From Tolypocladium sp. Sup5 PDA-1 (lineage: Eukaryota; Ascomycota; Sordariomycetes; Hypocreales; Ophiocordycipitaceae): 64,000 bases of DNA. The stretch is taken from contig JPHH03000053.1 in assembly GCA_000750105.3 (NCBI GenBank), positions 62,001 to 126,000 on the forward strand. The letters run 5' to 3'. Numbering within the stretch: the stretch's first letter is position 1; every line of letters begins with the position of its first letter. The position numbers were made by a program, and so were the translations under genes. Shown in pieces: positions 22,637 to 35,668 of the stretch. The notes beneath the pieces are model-generated. The model made no database searches. It saw nothing but the letters and a program-made list of their open reading frames with translations, and had not been told where the DNA came from.

Positions 22637-23943
22637 TCAACTGCCTTGCTTTCCCCATTCCGGGTAGGTACTAAATATAACATCACTCTCCAGCATCTCC
22701 AGCGGCCAGATCAACAGATGCTGCCACTCTGCAGGCACCTCGTCGGCAATTGCGCGGACCTCACGGGGTCCGGCATCTCCCACCCACCAAAAGCCACGCA
22801 TCATGGTCAGCAGCGCAAAGTAGTGCGCCAGGATAACCAGGGCTCGGGGCCGCTGCTCCTCTACAAAGTCCACAAACCGCTTGTCGACCAGCATGGGGAA
22901 CACAATCAGCCTGCGGCCTAGCCCGCCGGGAGGGTCGCGGTTCTTTATTGCCTTCCAGATGGCCCCGATATAGTTGACCGTGGATCTGTACGCCTCGTAG
23001 ACCTCGTCGTCCCAGACCTCGACGAGCTCGTGCGGCTCCTGGCGCCGCAGCAGGTGCGTCATGCCATCGCAGCCCTGCGTCTCGCACCTCTCGTCTAGGA
23101 GATGGGATATGGTTGCGATCATCTTCACGCCCACAGAGTCGGGGTTGCCCTCGGCCAGAGCCGTGGCCCTCCGAAACACCACGTTGCTACTGGCCGTGAT
23201 GCGTAGCCAGTCAATCGGCGGCGTGTATGGCTCTAGCGGGCGGTCCTGCAGCCGGACGAAGCCATACACGCGCAGAATACAGGAGGTCAGGCAGACAGAG
23301 TCCACGTTGCCCGCGTCCAGCTGGGCAATGTCTTTGTGGTGGTCATGGAGCGCCATGTTGAGATACGTGCGGCAGTGGTTCATGGAGCACTTGTCGGTAA
23401 AGTCGCTCTTCTTTGCCTTGTGAAGAGCCGCGATGAGGCAGATGCTGTACAGCACAGCATCGTATCTGAATGCTAGGTGGCAGATGACGGGTCCCCAGAA
23501 CGGGCGGGAGATTTCGTCGGCGGCAATCGACGGGCCCGTCTCGTAGTAGTAATGGTGAAAAAGCTCGAGCTCGAGCTTCCGGCGGGCCTCCGACTCGGGA
23601 GGATTCACGATGTTCTCAGGGTCAAGCTGGGCGTCGCCTCGGCTCGGCGAGTCTCCATGATGGGAACCGCCCTCGTCACTTGCGGCCTTGCCGTGGCTGT
23701 ATGCGCAATCTAGCTCGAGCCGTGTGCAGTTGGAGCAGATGGGCTTGGCTTCATCGCACTACGCGGCGTGTAAGTGACCAAGCTGCATCCCCGTCCTTAT
23801 CCCCCGTCATAGGGCTGAACCCGGGACTCCTTGCATACCTTGACTCGGCGGGCTCTGCATCGCTGACACCCCGTTCTAACCTTTTTGTGGAATAGCTTTG
23901 CAGGTCGCTTCCGCCCCGGCTGCGGCGACGACGTTGTGCGCAT
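22637..23943 (-). CDS. Zn2Cys6 transcription factor
   Basis: Two exons (23943-23839, 23758-22637; 80-bp intron) give 408 residues. The intron splits the zinc cluster: exon 1 ends CQRCRARRVK and exon 2 begins CDEAKPICSNCTRLELDC, restoring C-x2-C-x6-C-x5-C-x2-C-x6-C. Without splicing the cluster is lost, which supports the model. The start (MRTTSSPQPGRKRPAKLFHK) gives the short basic lead typical of regulators with a KLFHKK..TGCQRCR start. The rest is a helical C-terminal regulatory region (fungal-specific domain, SREBP-like or aflatoxin-regulator-like class not resolved). It should be a nuclear DNA-binding regulator; targets are unknown. Confidence 0.88.
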
Positions 23944-26066
23944 GCCTCGTTGAGCCTCGGACGAGATCATCGGAGGCAGCGCATGGAGGCAGCGCATCGA
24001 CGATGAACGAGAACGAGGGTGAACGAGGGCAAAACCTTGGTGGGCGGAGATGTTGCAGCCAGGGGCCATATTATCCGCTGATCCTGACGTGGCAACGCGG
24101 GGATTCGTCATGCGGCACAGCATTGGCATTGGCGACCCCAGTGCCGGCGTCCGAGCGCCAGTCATCCAGCCAACAGTGCAGCACCAATCTGCCTGTACTC
24201 GTACATACGAGTAGGGCTGACGGCTGACGTGTTGTTTTGGATCCTGCAGGGCCTGCCTAGCGCCGCTGGAGAGCCGTGATAGCCGACTCAGACTCGTCGT
24301 TCTCGCTCACTCTTCCCTCCGTCAACGAACGAGCCTTGTATGGAACTTATCGTAATTCTCGCGCTCATGATATATAACGATGGTTAAATGTAGACATGGC
24401 GACACGTCCTCATGGAACCCCGATGCGCATATAAAAAGGAGGCACCGCCGATTCATTGGGAAGAAGCGGTGGGTTTCAGACGCAATTGTGCGTAGCGCCT
24501 CTAGACGCCATGATTGGTCGAATGCCACTCGAAGTTATCAACGGTTCGAGCATTTGGTAGAGGACCTACCTCGATGCTCGAGTTTGCTGTACATGTATTA
24601 TCGGAGGGCACAGGTGCGGCAGGGCCACCAGGAGAGGTGTATCGCATGTCGCCCGCAACCACCCTGCCGCCGACCTTGTCGATGCACTCCTTGAAGCATC
24701 CCAGGCTTCTATTCAGGGTCCCCCTGGAAGCGTGCTGGCGGCCGCGCCCATGGCCAGGGCCGTTTCATGGCGCCGTCTTGTGCTGAAATCGTCAGTGTTC
24801 GAGGGAGGAGTGGATAAATAATGAAGGTGTGGTGTGTTCTTCAACACTGGCGTGCCGACTGGAACTAAGGAAAGAGAAGACACAGAGTCCCTCAATGTTT
24901 TAATTTGTTGGTCATGATGGGTCTCGAGGCGTGCTGATATGGAATTAACCGTAGCCCCATTGCGAGCCATATAACGAGCTATTGGGCCATTGACTGGATG
25001 TCAGAATCCACGGCGAGTATTATAACGATACGGCATAAAGATGTAAAGGAAAAGTCAATAATCAGAAGCGGATTGCGTTATACATCGACTCCTGTTACAC
25101 GTACAAGTATCCGCAGTTAGGATGCGCCTAATAATACATGTACGGAAATGCAGGATTCCACAAAAGTTTTTCTACGTTTGTCCTAGTCCCGAGTCCCTAT
25201 TCTCATATTCACGGTTATTCCACATCGCATGGGGAACATGAAGATTCATGTTGACCCTTTCACGAGGCAAAATTGAAACGGCCGCTTGCTATCTCTACGC
25301 GCGGGTGATCTTGGTACTGTAGCTCAATGCCGTCCTCCGTTGGCGGATGCTCGCTCGAGGTTGGTGAATAGATGCCCGGAGAGAGCTGTGTGAATGTATC
25401 GAATGGCGCGGCGAGAATACGTAAAGACCCCCAAAATCCAGAACCTGTTCAGTTGTAGCATGTAGTTCTGACCCTCCCCGGAATTGTGTCGCCGTTCTTG
25501 GAGGATGCTTGATATAACCGAAGAGCCTAATCCATAACCCTTGCATCGAGAGACGACTAAAACACGCCGTTAATTTTCGTGGCTGCAAGCTGATATTCCG
25601 ACTTCTGCTAGAGATTACTTGAGGGGTTCAGTCACTCGTCAATAGCTGGGCGTCGTCATGATATGTATGACCCGGCGCACAGTTTTGCGTTGAAGAAATC
25701 ACGCTAGCATGTGCACAATCTCCATCGTTTCAATGAGCTGTGTTGCCCTTTTGGCCACTGATGCTCTCATACGAAGTCGGTAGTGCGTGCTCCCGAAAAC
25801 TGCGCCGGAGGAAGTCGCTCGGCGAACTTCCGAACAGACATTTAGCCAGGCCCAACAGTTCGGGAAGCAAACGCCTCTGGTGTTCGAGCTCGGCGATCTT
25901 CCGACTTTTCTTCGGCCGTCGTGCTGAACAGGAAACGCGTCTTAATCCCTGGGAGCACAGTTGGGGCGTTTAAGTGCTACTCCTTCGGAAATGTTCACGT
26001 TTCTTTTGCTAGACTTACTACCTGGCTACATTGGATACTCTACTTCAAAATCACCTCTGGCAAGTC
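23944..26066. other. long intergenic stretch
   Basis: About 2.1 kb without a supported gene. It holds the promoter of the regulator on the left and that of the mitochondrial carrier on the right. It is AT-rich from about 24.8 kb on. Frames are short and without domains. Confidence 0.5.
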
Positions 26067-27155
26067 ATGAGTAGATCAGATCGGCCGTCGGTTGCCAAGA
26101 GGCTTATTGCTGGTATGCTCGCTGGGGCGTCGGAGAGCATCCTTACCGTGAGTTCGAAAGTCTGCCCAAAATGACCCTTAGCTAACCATGACTTACAGTA
26201 CCCGGCCGAATACTGCAAAACCGCACGACAGCTCCAAGCTTTTGGGTTACGAGATTCAACGTCGGGACTCAAGGGAACGCCTCCGTCGTCCCTTGACATT
26301 CTACGGTCCACTTACAAAACTTCTGGCATATCAGGGGTTTACTCCGGCTGCGCTGCCCTTGCTGTTTCCAACACTTTAAAATCTGGAGTGAGATTTTATT
26401 CTTTTGAAATAGCACGAGACCAAATCGCATCATTTTCTACTCTAGGGCAAGATGGAACATCTCCGTTCTATGTCAACGCTCTTAGCGGGTTCATCGCTGG
26501 CGCTGCAGAGAGCGTCTTGGTCGTCACACCGGGAGAATCGCTGAAGACAAAGATTGTTCATGATCTCCAAAAGGGGTCAGGATACCTAAAGAACAAGAGT
26601 TTGTTCGCAGTCACCAAGATAGTGGTGCGAAAAGAGGGCATTGCAGCCTTGTGGCACGGCTTGCTACCAGTGCTTTGCAAACAGGCCACGAACAGCGCAG
26701 TTCGGTTTACGGCATTCTCAACCATTCGTGAGAGTGTTGAGCGGCAGTGGCCATCAATGATAGGGAGTGTTGCATCAACGATTTTTGCAGGGGCGGCCAG
26801 TGGCATTATTACGGGGTGCGTGTCTCCGAGATTTGACGGAACGGAAAGTGCTCACGAGAAATCTAGGTATGCCTCGATGCCCTTTGACAACATCAAGACC
26901 AGAATGCAAAGCGGTGCGGCAAAATACTCCGGCATGTTTGATTGCGCCAGGCGTATCTTCCATTCTGAAGGTATCGTAGCATTCTGGAAAGGGACTTTAC
27001 CTAGACTCGTCCGTCTGACAGTGAGTACCCCATGATACTACAAAGGTTTCTCTTTTATGCTAACACTGTATCAGTTGTCGAGCGCTATCACTTTCACCGT
27101 CTACGAGCAAGTTATTCACTTTGACTGGCCATCCCATCGTCTTCAGACTTTATAA
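26067..27155 (+). CDS. mitochondrial carrier, tricarboxylate (citrate) transporter-like
   Basis: Four exons (26067-26147, 26199-26815, 26867-27020, 27075-27155; introns of 51, 51 and 54 bp) give 310 residues, the normal length. All three mitochondrial-carrier repeats carry the P-x-[DE]-x2-K signature: YPAEYCKT near residue 28, TPGESLKTK in the second third, and MPFDNIKTRMQ in the last third. The second motif is like those of fungal citrate/tricarboxylate carriers. The protein should exchange metabolites across the inner mitochondrial membrane. Intron 2 is in frame, but removing it restores TGYASMPFD. The last short exon supplies the final span (SSAITFTVYEQV). Substrate assignment is by motif resemblance only. 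Confidence 0.88.
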
Positions 27156-28265
27156 ATTGATCAAGAGCCATGCTTTATGTTGAGACGCGGGCGGAGTTGT
27201 TCAAAGGACTCCAAGTCTAGAGTGACGTCTAATTTGCCTTCTCATGCCATATTCTGCTTCACCTTTAGCACAAAGTTAGAAGATCATATCTTCATTCTCC
27301 CTGGGACGATGAATACGACCCACACATTGCTGAGGCTTATGTTGTGTGAGGAAGCGAAAGGCAATGTCTCATTATTTCCAAACACCTCTAGAAGCCGCCA
27401 ATAGCACAAAGCTTCTCTGGGCGGCAAAGCATCATTCTATTTTTGCTTCCCACAAAAGCTACATTGCTCAAGATAACTGGCACTCTAAGACCAAAGGCAA
27501 TGTACCAAGGTAGCTGTAAGTCCAGTCGAGTGAGACCGGCTGAGATGTTCTTGCATCTAGACTGAGAGCAGCACACCTTCCCCCCAGCATCAGCACGTTA
27601 TTGTCTGAGATGATTTAGCACTTGTGGCTTGCATGTCATGCATGAGCTGAAAGAAAGAGGAGGACATATTAGATTCGGAGTCTCACCGAGCCGACCCCGT
27701 TTTGCAAATGCCGTGTCTTCCATGATCCGGGCGCTCAGGCGACGGTCCGCGGTGTGGCTTTCTTGCGGCACTGGGACGCGGGGACAAAGGGAAAACTCGG
27801 AGGGTCGAGCGTCGTTTATTCGTATGCTATAGCTTCTAGCTTCGATTCATTGCGCTTTCTGAGGCGATCATTCTGAAAGGAGAAGTCGCCGTTTCCGCTG
27901 GGGAAGCCGCTCGATGACACCCGGTATGCCCCGCACCCCACACTCTCGGCGGGTTGAGACTCGGTCAACTCCCGAGTCAGCTCCTCCCCTCTGGTCATGC
28001 CTCGTAATTCTTGGACTTGGAGGTATTAGATGATCCAGATCCGCTAATGCTCATAAATAGCCCTCATATGCTGCTTGCATAGGAGAGCCTATCTCACAGA
28101 TCTGTGCCTAGCTGAGAGAGCCTATATTCTTCTCCCTTTCCCTGTCGTTTACAAGTCGTTCCGACATCTACGACAAGCTACCGCGGACGTCTCTTACCCT
28201 TGGCCGCCACTCAACTTGGAAGCATAATCGACAAAAACACGCGGTGGCCTTGTGAAATTTTCAAG
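27156..28265. other. intergenic
   Basis: No gene recognised. The right end is the presumed promoter of the MFS gene. Short frames at 27.2-27.8 kb have no domains. Confidence 0.5.
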
Positions 28266-29947
28266 ATGGCTCGTGAGCCTAAATCAGAGGCCCGCCAGGA
28301 CGAGGTGAGAGCCGCAGACCAGCGGCAGCAGGGCACCAACGTCAACGGAACCCTCAGCTACCTGCCCAGCGACCCGCAGGAATACGCCGAGCTGGAGAAG
28401 AAGCTCAAGCGAAAGATAGATTGGACCTTGATGCCTGTTCTGGTTGCCATGATTGTGTTGAAGTACGCATACACAGGTCATGCCCGCCTCTTTTCTCCTG
28501 CCGTCTGGTGTCCGCTAACATCGAGCGTGTAGCTATCTTGACCGCAATGCCCTTCCCAACGCTCGAGTTCAGGGAATCGAGAAGGATCTAAACCTCGAAG
28601 GGGGGCAATTCAACATTGCAATTTCCGTACTCTTCGCCGGTTACCTGGCTCTTCAGATCCCATCCAACCTGCTCCTCACCCGCGTGCGGCCCAGCATCTA
28701 CCTGCCCGCCTGCATGGGTCTCTGGGGCGTCGTTTCTGGATGCACCGCGCTCGTTACAAACTTCAAAGGACTTGTCATCTGCAGGTTCTTCTTGGGTTTT
28801 CTGGAGGCTCCCTTCTTCCCCGGTGCGCTGTTCCTGCTGTCCAGCTGGTACACGCCTCGCGAGCTGGCCACTCGCACCGCTGTCATGTACACGGGAAGTC
28901 TCCTTTCGAGCGCCTTCGGTGGCCTGGTCGGGGCTGGCGTGCAGTATGGCCTCGATGGCACCCGTGGTCTGCGTCCTTGGCAATGGCTGTTTATCATCGA
29001 GGGCGGGGCGACGGTTGCGCTTTCGCTGATCGCGGTATTTGTCTTGCCCGACTTCCCGGCCACCACTCGCTGGCTCTCAGACCAAGAGAGGGCTATTGCT
29101 GTGCATCGTCTCCGCGTCCACAGTGGCAGCCTTGACGAAGAGCGCGGCCCAGTGATACAGGGGCTCAAGCTGGCGCTGGCTGATTACAAGGTCTGGGTGC
29201 TGACGCTCATTGTCATTCTCAAGACATCCGCCGGCGCTGTTACGTCCTTCATCCCGACACTCGTCGCCACTTTTAAGTTTGGCGACGTCCAGTCGCTTCT
29301 CATGACGGCGCCTCCGTACGTGCTTGCGGCGATCGTCGCCATGGGAGTTTCCATCTCCAGCGATAAACTCTCCGAGCGATACTTCCACTTGGTAACCCCC
29401 CTCGCCGTTGGTATGGCGGGCTTCATCATCGCTGCTGCCACTCAGACACTGGCAGGGCGCTACTTTTCGCTATTTCTCATGCTCGGCGGCGTATACGGTA
29501 GCTTTGACATTACTTATGCTTGGATCTCATCCACGGTACGTTCCCAATAGCCCTTTATTCTCGAACAATCGAGAGTGAGGTAACATAACGTGCTGACAAT
29601 TATGTGCCATAAAGCTTCCCCGACCTATTGAGAAGCGGTCGGCTGCTTTTGCCATCGCCAACATGGTGGGAAACATTGCACAAATCTACTCGCCATACCT
29701 TTACAACAAGGTTCAGGGACCGCGATACATGCCGGCCATGATCGCCAATACCGTCTTTGTCTTCGCCTGTATACTAGTTGCGACGATGCTACGATTCTGC
29801 CTTGTGCGCGAGAATCGCAAGCTCGAAGTGGCCGAGCTTGAGCAAAATGCCGAGCAGAACGATGACCCCAAACATGGCGAAGAGATTGTTCAGTCGCAGC
29901 TCGGTGGCCTTCTCAGACTGAACCCGGGCTTCCGGTACACCTTGTAA
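28266..29947 (+). CDS. MFS transporter, Dal5/allantoate-permease-like (anion:cation symporter)
   Basis: Three exons (28266-28462, 28533-29535, 29615-29947; introns of 70 and 79 bp) give 510 residues with about 12 spans. Exon 1 is a polar N-terminus ending in KRKIDWTLMPVLVAMIVL, and splicing restores LNYLDRNALPNARVQGIE, the hallmark of the Dal5/Tna1 group, followed by IPSNLLLTRVRPSIYLP and RFFLGFLEAPFFPGALFL. Members import allantoate, nicotinate, vitamins and other organic anions with protons across the plasma membrane. Exon 3 begins LPRPIEKRSAAFAIANMVGN. Substrate is not predictable. It begins a run of three large transporters. Confidence 0.92.
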
Positions 29948-30371
29948 CCTGCGTATGGCACACCGCAGCTTTTATCTTGCTGGCATTATAGTGCGTTACC
30001 CAGGTTAGGTGAGTAGGCCGTTCGGGCTTTTCCAGAGTTTGGGTATGTGGTTACGGGGTTGTCTGTAGGTATTGTCTACCCCTGGGGGTGAAACGTGGTC
30101 GGGACGAGGCAGAGGAGAGACTAGAGACTTGGGCAAGCTTCAAAGCAGGATCCGCTGTTTTACCGTAAAATACAAGCCATTATCGCACCCAGCAGCCCAA
30201 TAAAGAAAAGGGTGGCGGCAGTTCTTGGACCGTTCAGCTTTCAGTGTCTGGCGCTTCTCCCTGTGGCCGATCCAAATCTAACGAACACTTCACTGTTTAC
30301 CTCGACGACTGGAACTGGAGCTACGCGGACCCGACTGTTCTGCTAAACACTAAAACGCTACTGTTTGTTCT
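29948..30371. other. intergenic
   Basis: It lies between tandem plus-strand transporter genes. No gene is recognised. It should contain the ABC gene promoter. Confidence 0.5.
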
Positions 30372-33300
30372 ATGAGGCGAAATATGTATTCAGACGAGGA
30401 TGGTATTGCGACGAAACAGTCGCAAGCCATGTATAATGCCCGCATGCGAACACTACTATTTACCACCTTGCTGTTCTCTTGTTTGGGTTTTGGCGCTGCA
30501 ATCTTGAACGGGGAATATGCCACAGAATATTATGACTTCACATTATCTCTAGAACAGCTTCATCTCCCACGATGGAGTCCCTTTCTGTGGGTCAGTTGAG
30601 CGCGTCGCCGAAAAACACACTGCCGCCTTTATTACTAAAGCTAACTCGTTACTTAGCCTCTCCTCTGGTTCCATTGTCTTGCCCTTCACTGGATGGATAA
30701 TCCCATCAGCACCTATACTGCCGGGCTTAGGGGTGCGCTGTTATCTATCCTCATCGTCTTTTCCAGGCTTCTTGCAAAAGGCCAGGGTAGTGGAGGGCCC
30801 TCCGCTGCGGTGTCACCATCCTCTTTGCAACTTTATGCCGCAGTTCTCCTGACCCTCATTCAGGTTCTCTTTCCTCGCCGGCCGGACCTATTCACCCCAG
30901 AGGGAAAGCCCGTGGACCTTGAGAGAACCTCCTCCGCTTTGGCCCGATATTCTATGCAATGGTGCACGACCGCGCTTGCTCTTGCCGGAAATGCAGACTC
31001 TATTGACGAATTTCCTGTTCTTGATTATCGCACAAGATCAAAGAGCCAGCCGTTGATCGCCATATCATCTCCTGAGACTACGATATGGGCTCGCATTTTG
31101 GCCGAACGCTATCCTGGATTCGTCAAACAATGGACTCTCATGCTTCTGCGAGCAATGGCGACTCTCGGTTCACCTTATTGTGTCATGCGACTACTCAAAC
31201 AATTGGAGGACAACCAGGGTCGGACCACTGGTGCTTGGATCTGGTTGATTGGCATTGGAGCATCATCCTTGTGCCAAACTATAATCAGCCACCAATTAAC
31301 ATGGATACAGTGGTCAGAAATGGGAATCCCCGTCCGAGCACAACTCATCATGGCCATCTTTCAGAAGTCTCTGAGGAGGAAGGATTCCAAAGATGAAAGG
31401 ATGAGCTCACACTCCAAGTTGGCCTCACATAAGCCCGACGCTTCAATCTTATCTCATCTGACACACTTTCCTTCAGCAAATTCACTGCTGTCAACTATCT
31501 TATTCCCTCTTCTTTTGTCAAATTCCTCTTTGCGGTGTTGTTTCTCCTTAAACTCCTTGGATGGCAGAGCACTCTTGTTGGAATAATGGTTACGATGCTA
31601 TGCGTGTCGGTACACGCATTTACCATCAGACAGCACCGTGCCGCGCGGAAGAGTCTCACGGCAGCGCGTGATAAGAAGACGAGAGTTGTTACAGAAGCCC
31701 TGCATGCTCTTCGACAGATCAAATTCTCGGCACTGGAGTCACAATGGGAAGAGCACATCGACATTTTTCGACAAGAGGAGCTCAAGCATCTGCGCTGGAG
31801 TTTCACTGCGACAAACATCATATTGATCTGGGACGTCGCAGCGCCAATCGCTGTTGCTACAGCTTCGATCTGCACTTATGTACATCTTCGGGGGGCTATT
31901 ACGCCGTCCGTTATGTTTCCAATGATTGGGGTGTTGCCTCAGCTCCAAGAAACCTTGGGCTTTGTTCCCTTTGTCTTACTGGACTATTTCGCTGCTAGAT
32001 CCAACGCGAGTCGCATGGATGAGTATTTAAAAAGGGGTGAACAGAAGAAGATTCTGGGTGCCAGTCTATCTGGTCGTGTTTCTTTCGAGGATGCTTCCGT
32101 TGCCTGGCCATCTGACAACCTGAAGAGTGAAGCTACTCATGAGAAGCAAGTTTCTCCCCCTCATCGGTTTTCCCTTCACGGTATTGATATCGAGTTCCCG
32201 GTTGGTGAACTGAGCATTATTTCTGGGAAAATTGGCTCGGGAAAGAGCCTATTACTTGCTGCCATCATCGGAGAGGTCGAACTTATAGGCGGTCATATAA
32301 ACGCCCCATCAGCGGCTGAGGGTCGTCCAGTCGCGTTTGTTTCCCAAACCCCATGGCTCCAAAATGCTACAGTCAAGGAAAATATACTGTTTGGAAATAT
32401 CTTCGACAAAGAGAGGTACGAAAAGGTTCTAACGGGCTGCGCTCTCCAACCTGACCTTGCGGCGCTTGCCAAGGGAGATGAAACTCAGATCGGTTTACGG
32501 GGCGTTAAGCTCAGCGGGGGTCAACGTGCAAGGCTCGCCTTTGCTAGGGCTCTCTATTCAAGTGCTCGGCTATTGGTACTCGACGATATATTCTCGGCTC
32601 TGGACTCTCACGTTTCCAAGGAAGTTTTCAACGCACTCACTGGCGAACTCGGCATGGGCCGCACTCGGATTCTGGTCACACACCAAGTGTCATTATGCTT
32701 ACCGAGGGCAAAGTATATTGTTCATCTGAAAAACAACACCATACTTTTTGCAGGCAAACCAGGCTCTGTCGGAAAAGAAACTGAGGCAATTGAGGCAGAG
32801 ATACATTTGAGACCCGAGCCTTCAACAGAAGAGAAGCCGACAGCAGATGTCAGCGACAAGTTACCTAAGAACGGTCCTGGTGCTGAAAAGGCCAAGTTGC
32901 TCAATGCGCGAACGGATTCGATGCTGTATAAGAGCTACTTTGCCGCAGCTGGAGGACTTGGGTTTACGTTCACATATCTTCTTGGCTTGGTCGCCAAGCA
33001 GCTGTTGGATGCCCTGACAACATGGCTGCTGGGTCGCATCAAGTCGGCAAGTCCACAAGAAGTCGCTGATCAGCTGGGGGAACCCCTAAATTTCATTGCA
33101 AACATGCGCGGTGGGCTGCAGCAAGGTCTCCTTCTTTACCTCTGGAGTTCGTTGTTGGCTATCATACTGGAGTTCCTCTTCAATCTGCATACATTCTCGG
33201 GATCAATACGCGCGTCAAGGACGTTGTTCCGTGAGATGACTTCCCGAGTTATCCGAATGCCTATCCTCTGGCTTGACACTACGCCTATTGGTGAAATTCT

Positions 33301-34752
33301 GAAAGGGTTCACCGTGGACGCTAGATTTGTTGATGACTTGGTGCTTGTTACCATGGCTGATTTTGCCGACGGTACTGTGAGACTCATGACGGTCGTTGGT
33401 GTTGGGTAAGCTTCTCAGCCACAAGGACCAAGATGAGGCTACTGACTGTTTCTAGATTGTATACATCCAAGTATACAAGCTTTCTAACCGTGGTTCTTCT
33501 GTTCTGGTGTGCACAAGTTAGCAGAGGTTACATAAAAGCTCGATCAACAGTGAAACGTGCCGATGCAGGACCGACCGCCGATATCCTGGAGCACTTCACC
33601 TCCTCCGTTGCTGGGGTCTCGACTATCAGGGCTTTCGGTGCCGTGGATATGTCAGTCGAAAAAATGCACCGGCATCTTGATAGACTCTCGACGGCGAGGC
33701 GACACTTCTGGATTTTCAATCGCTGGCTTGGCCTTCAATTGTCATTTGTAGGCATTGCTTTCAGTATGGGCACGGGCATCATTCTCTTGTCATCCAAGTC
33801 TATTGTTGACATACCCCTGGTGGGATTTTCGCTTACGTTTTCCATGCAATTTTACCGGGCTATTTTCAATGTCGTCAATAAGTTTGGAACTCTCGAGACC
33901 TGTATGGATGCAGTTGGAACAATCACTCGGTACACAGAGCTCGAGACGGAAGAGCAGAGCGGCAATGACGTCCCAGGAGACTGGCCGTCAAAAGGCGAGG
34001 TTGAAGCCAAAGGACTCGAAGTTGCCTACTCAGCTGATCTTCCGCTCGTGCTGAAGGGTGTGTCCTTTACCGTTGGAGCTGGTCAGAGGATTGGTATTGT
34101 AGGTCGTACTGGGGCTGGAAAGTCATCGCTCACTCTATCGCTACTACGCTTGCTCGAGCCTCGGAGTGGCGTCATTCGCATCGACGGCATTGACATTTCT
34201 ACGATCAAGTTGACACCACTGCGATCTAGAATCGCGTTTATCCCACAAGACTCCGTGTTGTTCTCTGGAACATTGCGCTCTAATCTCGATTACTTCGGAC
34301 AAGTCTCGGAAAACAAACTCGAAGAAGCATTGCGGCGCGTAAAGCTACTAGCAGAGGACGGCGACGAGAAATCGAGCCTTTTTACTCTTGATTTCCCCAT
34401 TAGCGCCGGTGGAGCAAACTTGTCGCAAGGTCAACGACAGCTGCTCTGTCTTGCACGAATCTTGACCAAGAACCCCAAGATCATTATCCTGGATGAGGCG
34501 ACGTCGGCCGTTGATAATAAGACGGACTTATTGATTCAGGAAATTATTCGAACCGACTTCAGCGGGACACTAATTGTCGTGGCCCATCGCCTCAGGACAA
34601 TTGCACCATTTGACCAGGTCATGGTTATGAGCGATGGTCAATTCGCGGAATTTGGGAAGCCGGCGGAGCTTTTGAAGCAACGGGGCTTATTTTATGATCT
34701 TGTCCAGGACAGTCAAGATAAAGAACTTGTAACCAAGTCAATTCTTAAGTAG
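30372..34752 (+). CDS. ABC transporter, ABCC/MRP type (one apparent frame break)
   Basis: Exons 30372-30590, 30657-33405 and 33456-34752 (introns of 66 and 50 bp) encode about 1421 residues if one missing base is allowed near 31.44 kb. Order: N-terminal membrane part, TMD1, NBD1, TMD2, NBD2. NBD1 has Walker A GKIGSGKS, signature LSGGQRARLAFARA and a LLVLDDIFSALD Walker B. NBD2 has GRTGAGKSS, LSQGQRQLLCLARIL and IIILDEATSAVD. In NBD1 the residue after Walker B Asp is Asp rather than the catalytic Glu, usual for ABCC proteins. ABCC pumps export conjugates and drugs at the plasma or vacuolar membrane. The frame changes between SKLASHKP and NLISSDTLSFSKF; see findings. Donor GTCAGT of intron 1 is weak, but the junction (SPFLW to PLLWFHC) is good. 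Confidence 0.85.
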
Positions 34753-35668
34753 ATAGTGGGACTTTAAATAAATAGAAACACAACCTCCGCGCTGGATAGG
34801 CGATGAAGCCATGTCTCTGGAGGGAAGAGCATTCTCGTAGTGCCGTGCCGTAATAACTAACCACTTCGACCACGAGCATCTGGTTGCGACGACAAAGGAT
34901 GGAGTTCCGAAGGGCCCAAGAGGCTTTCACGTGTTCTGCAGACTGCGGCGTTTGACTATAATAGGGGGCTGCGAGGTTTCCGTCGCGCATACTACACGAT
35001 GCTGCTTTTCACTTCCTTTCCTTTCTTCCTACGTCCTGTCTCTAATTGTCCTTTGTCACTATCTGGACCGCCGCACGTTCATTGGCGAGGTAAAGATACG
35101 AATTCAAATATCACACCAAGCTGCCAAGCTGGCCTCCCCATTCATTCCGTTCTGGCAATCGACGAGAACCTGGGAATTTCGGAAGGCAGGATCGTGTGCC
35201 ATCGGGAGTTATTTTAGCCGCTACATACTCGACTTAGTTATAGTATGAGTCGCTATGTACACTCCTCTTGACTATACGGCAACAATAAGCAATACGAGAG
35301 CTCTAGCGCTTTATACTGTGTAGAACCCCAGTCGGCACCCACAAAAGCGGTGATGCGTCTAGGAAGCAAAAAGTAGGGATTCGTGCTAGATACCAAAGTG
35401 GCTTAGGCTAGCCATCAATTCCACATCCACCTCCAGGCTCTCAGTATGGTTTACTAATTAAGTTTCAAGCAGTATAATCCAGTTTCTAACTGAGCGGGTT
35501 ACTGATGTTGTAAGGTACACGGGATACTCTGCAGTGCCAGTGAGAACGGGAATCAAACACCCGAGAAGCACTCTATAGTGCTTAAATTTTCAGCTTGCAT
35601 TCTCGGCCCAATCGTCTAGATATTTTGCACACGGTACGTCTATAAATATAGTGACCGCCATTCCAATG
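34753..35668. other. intergenic between convergent transporter genes
   Basis: No gene or repeat recognised; AT-rich in its right half. Confidence 0.5.

Noticed and set aside
35545..35580. B-box-like string on the minus strand (gtttgattccc)
   Set aside because: The T stem does not pair fully and no 5' acceptor strand lies about 60-70 bases upstream, so not a tRNA.
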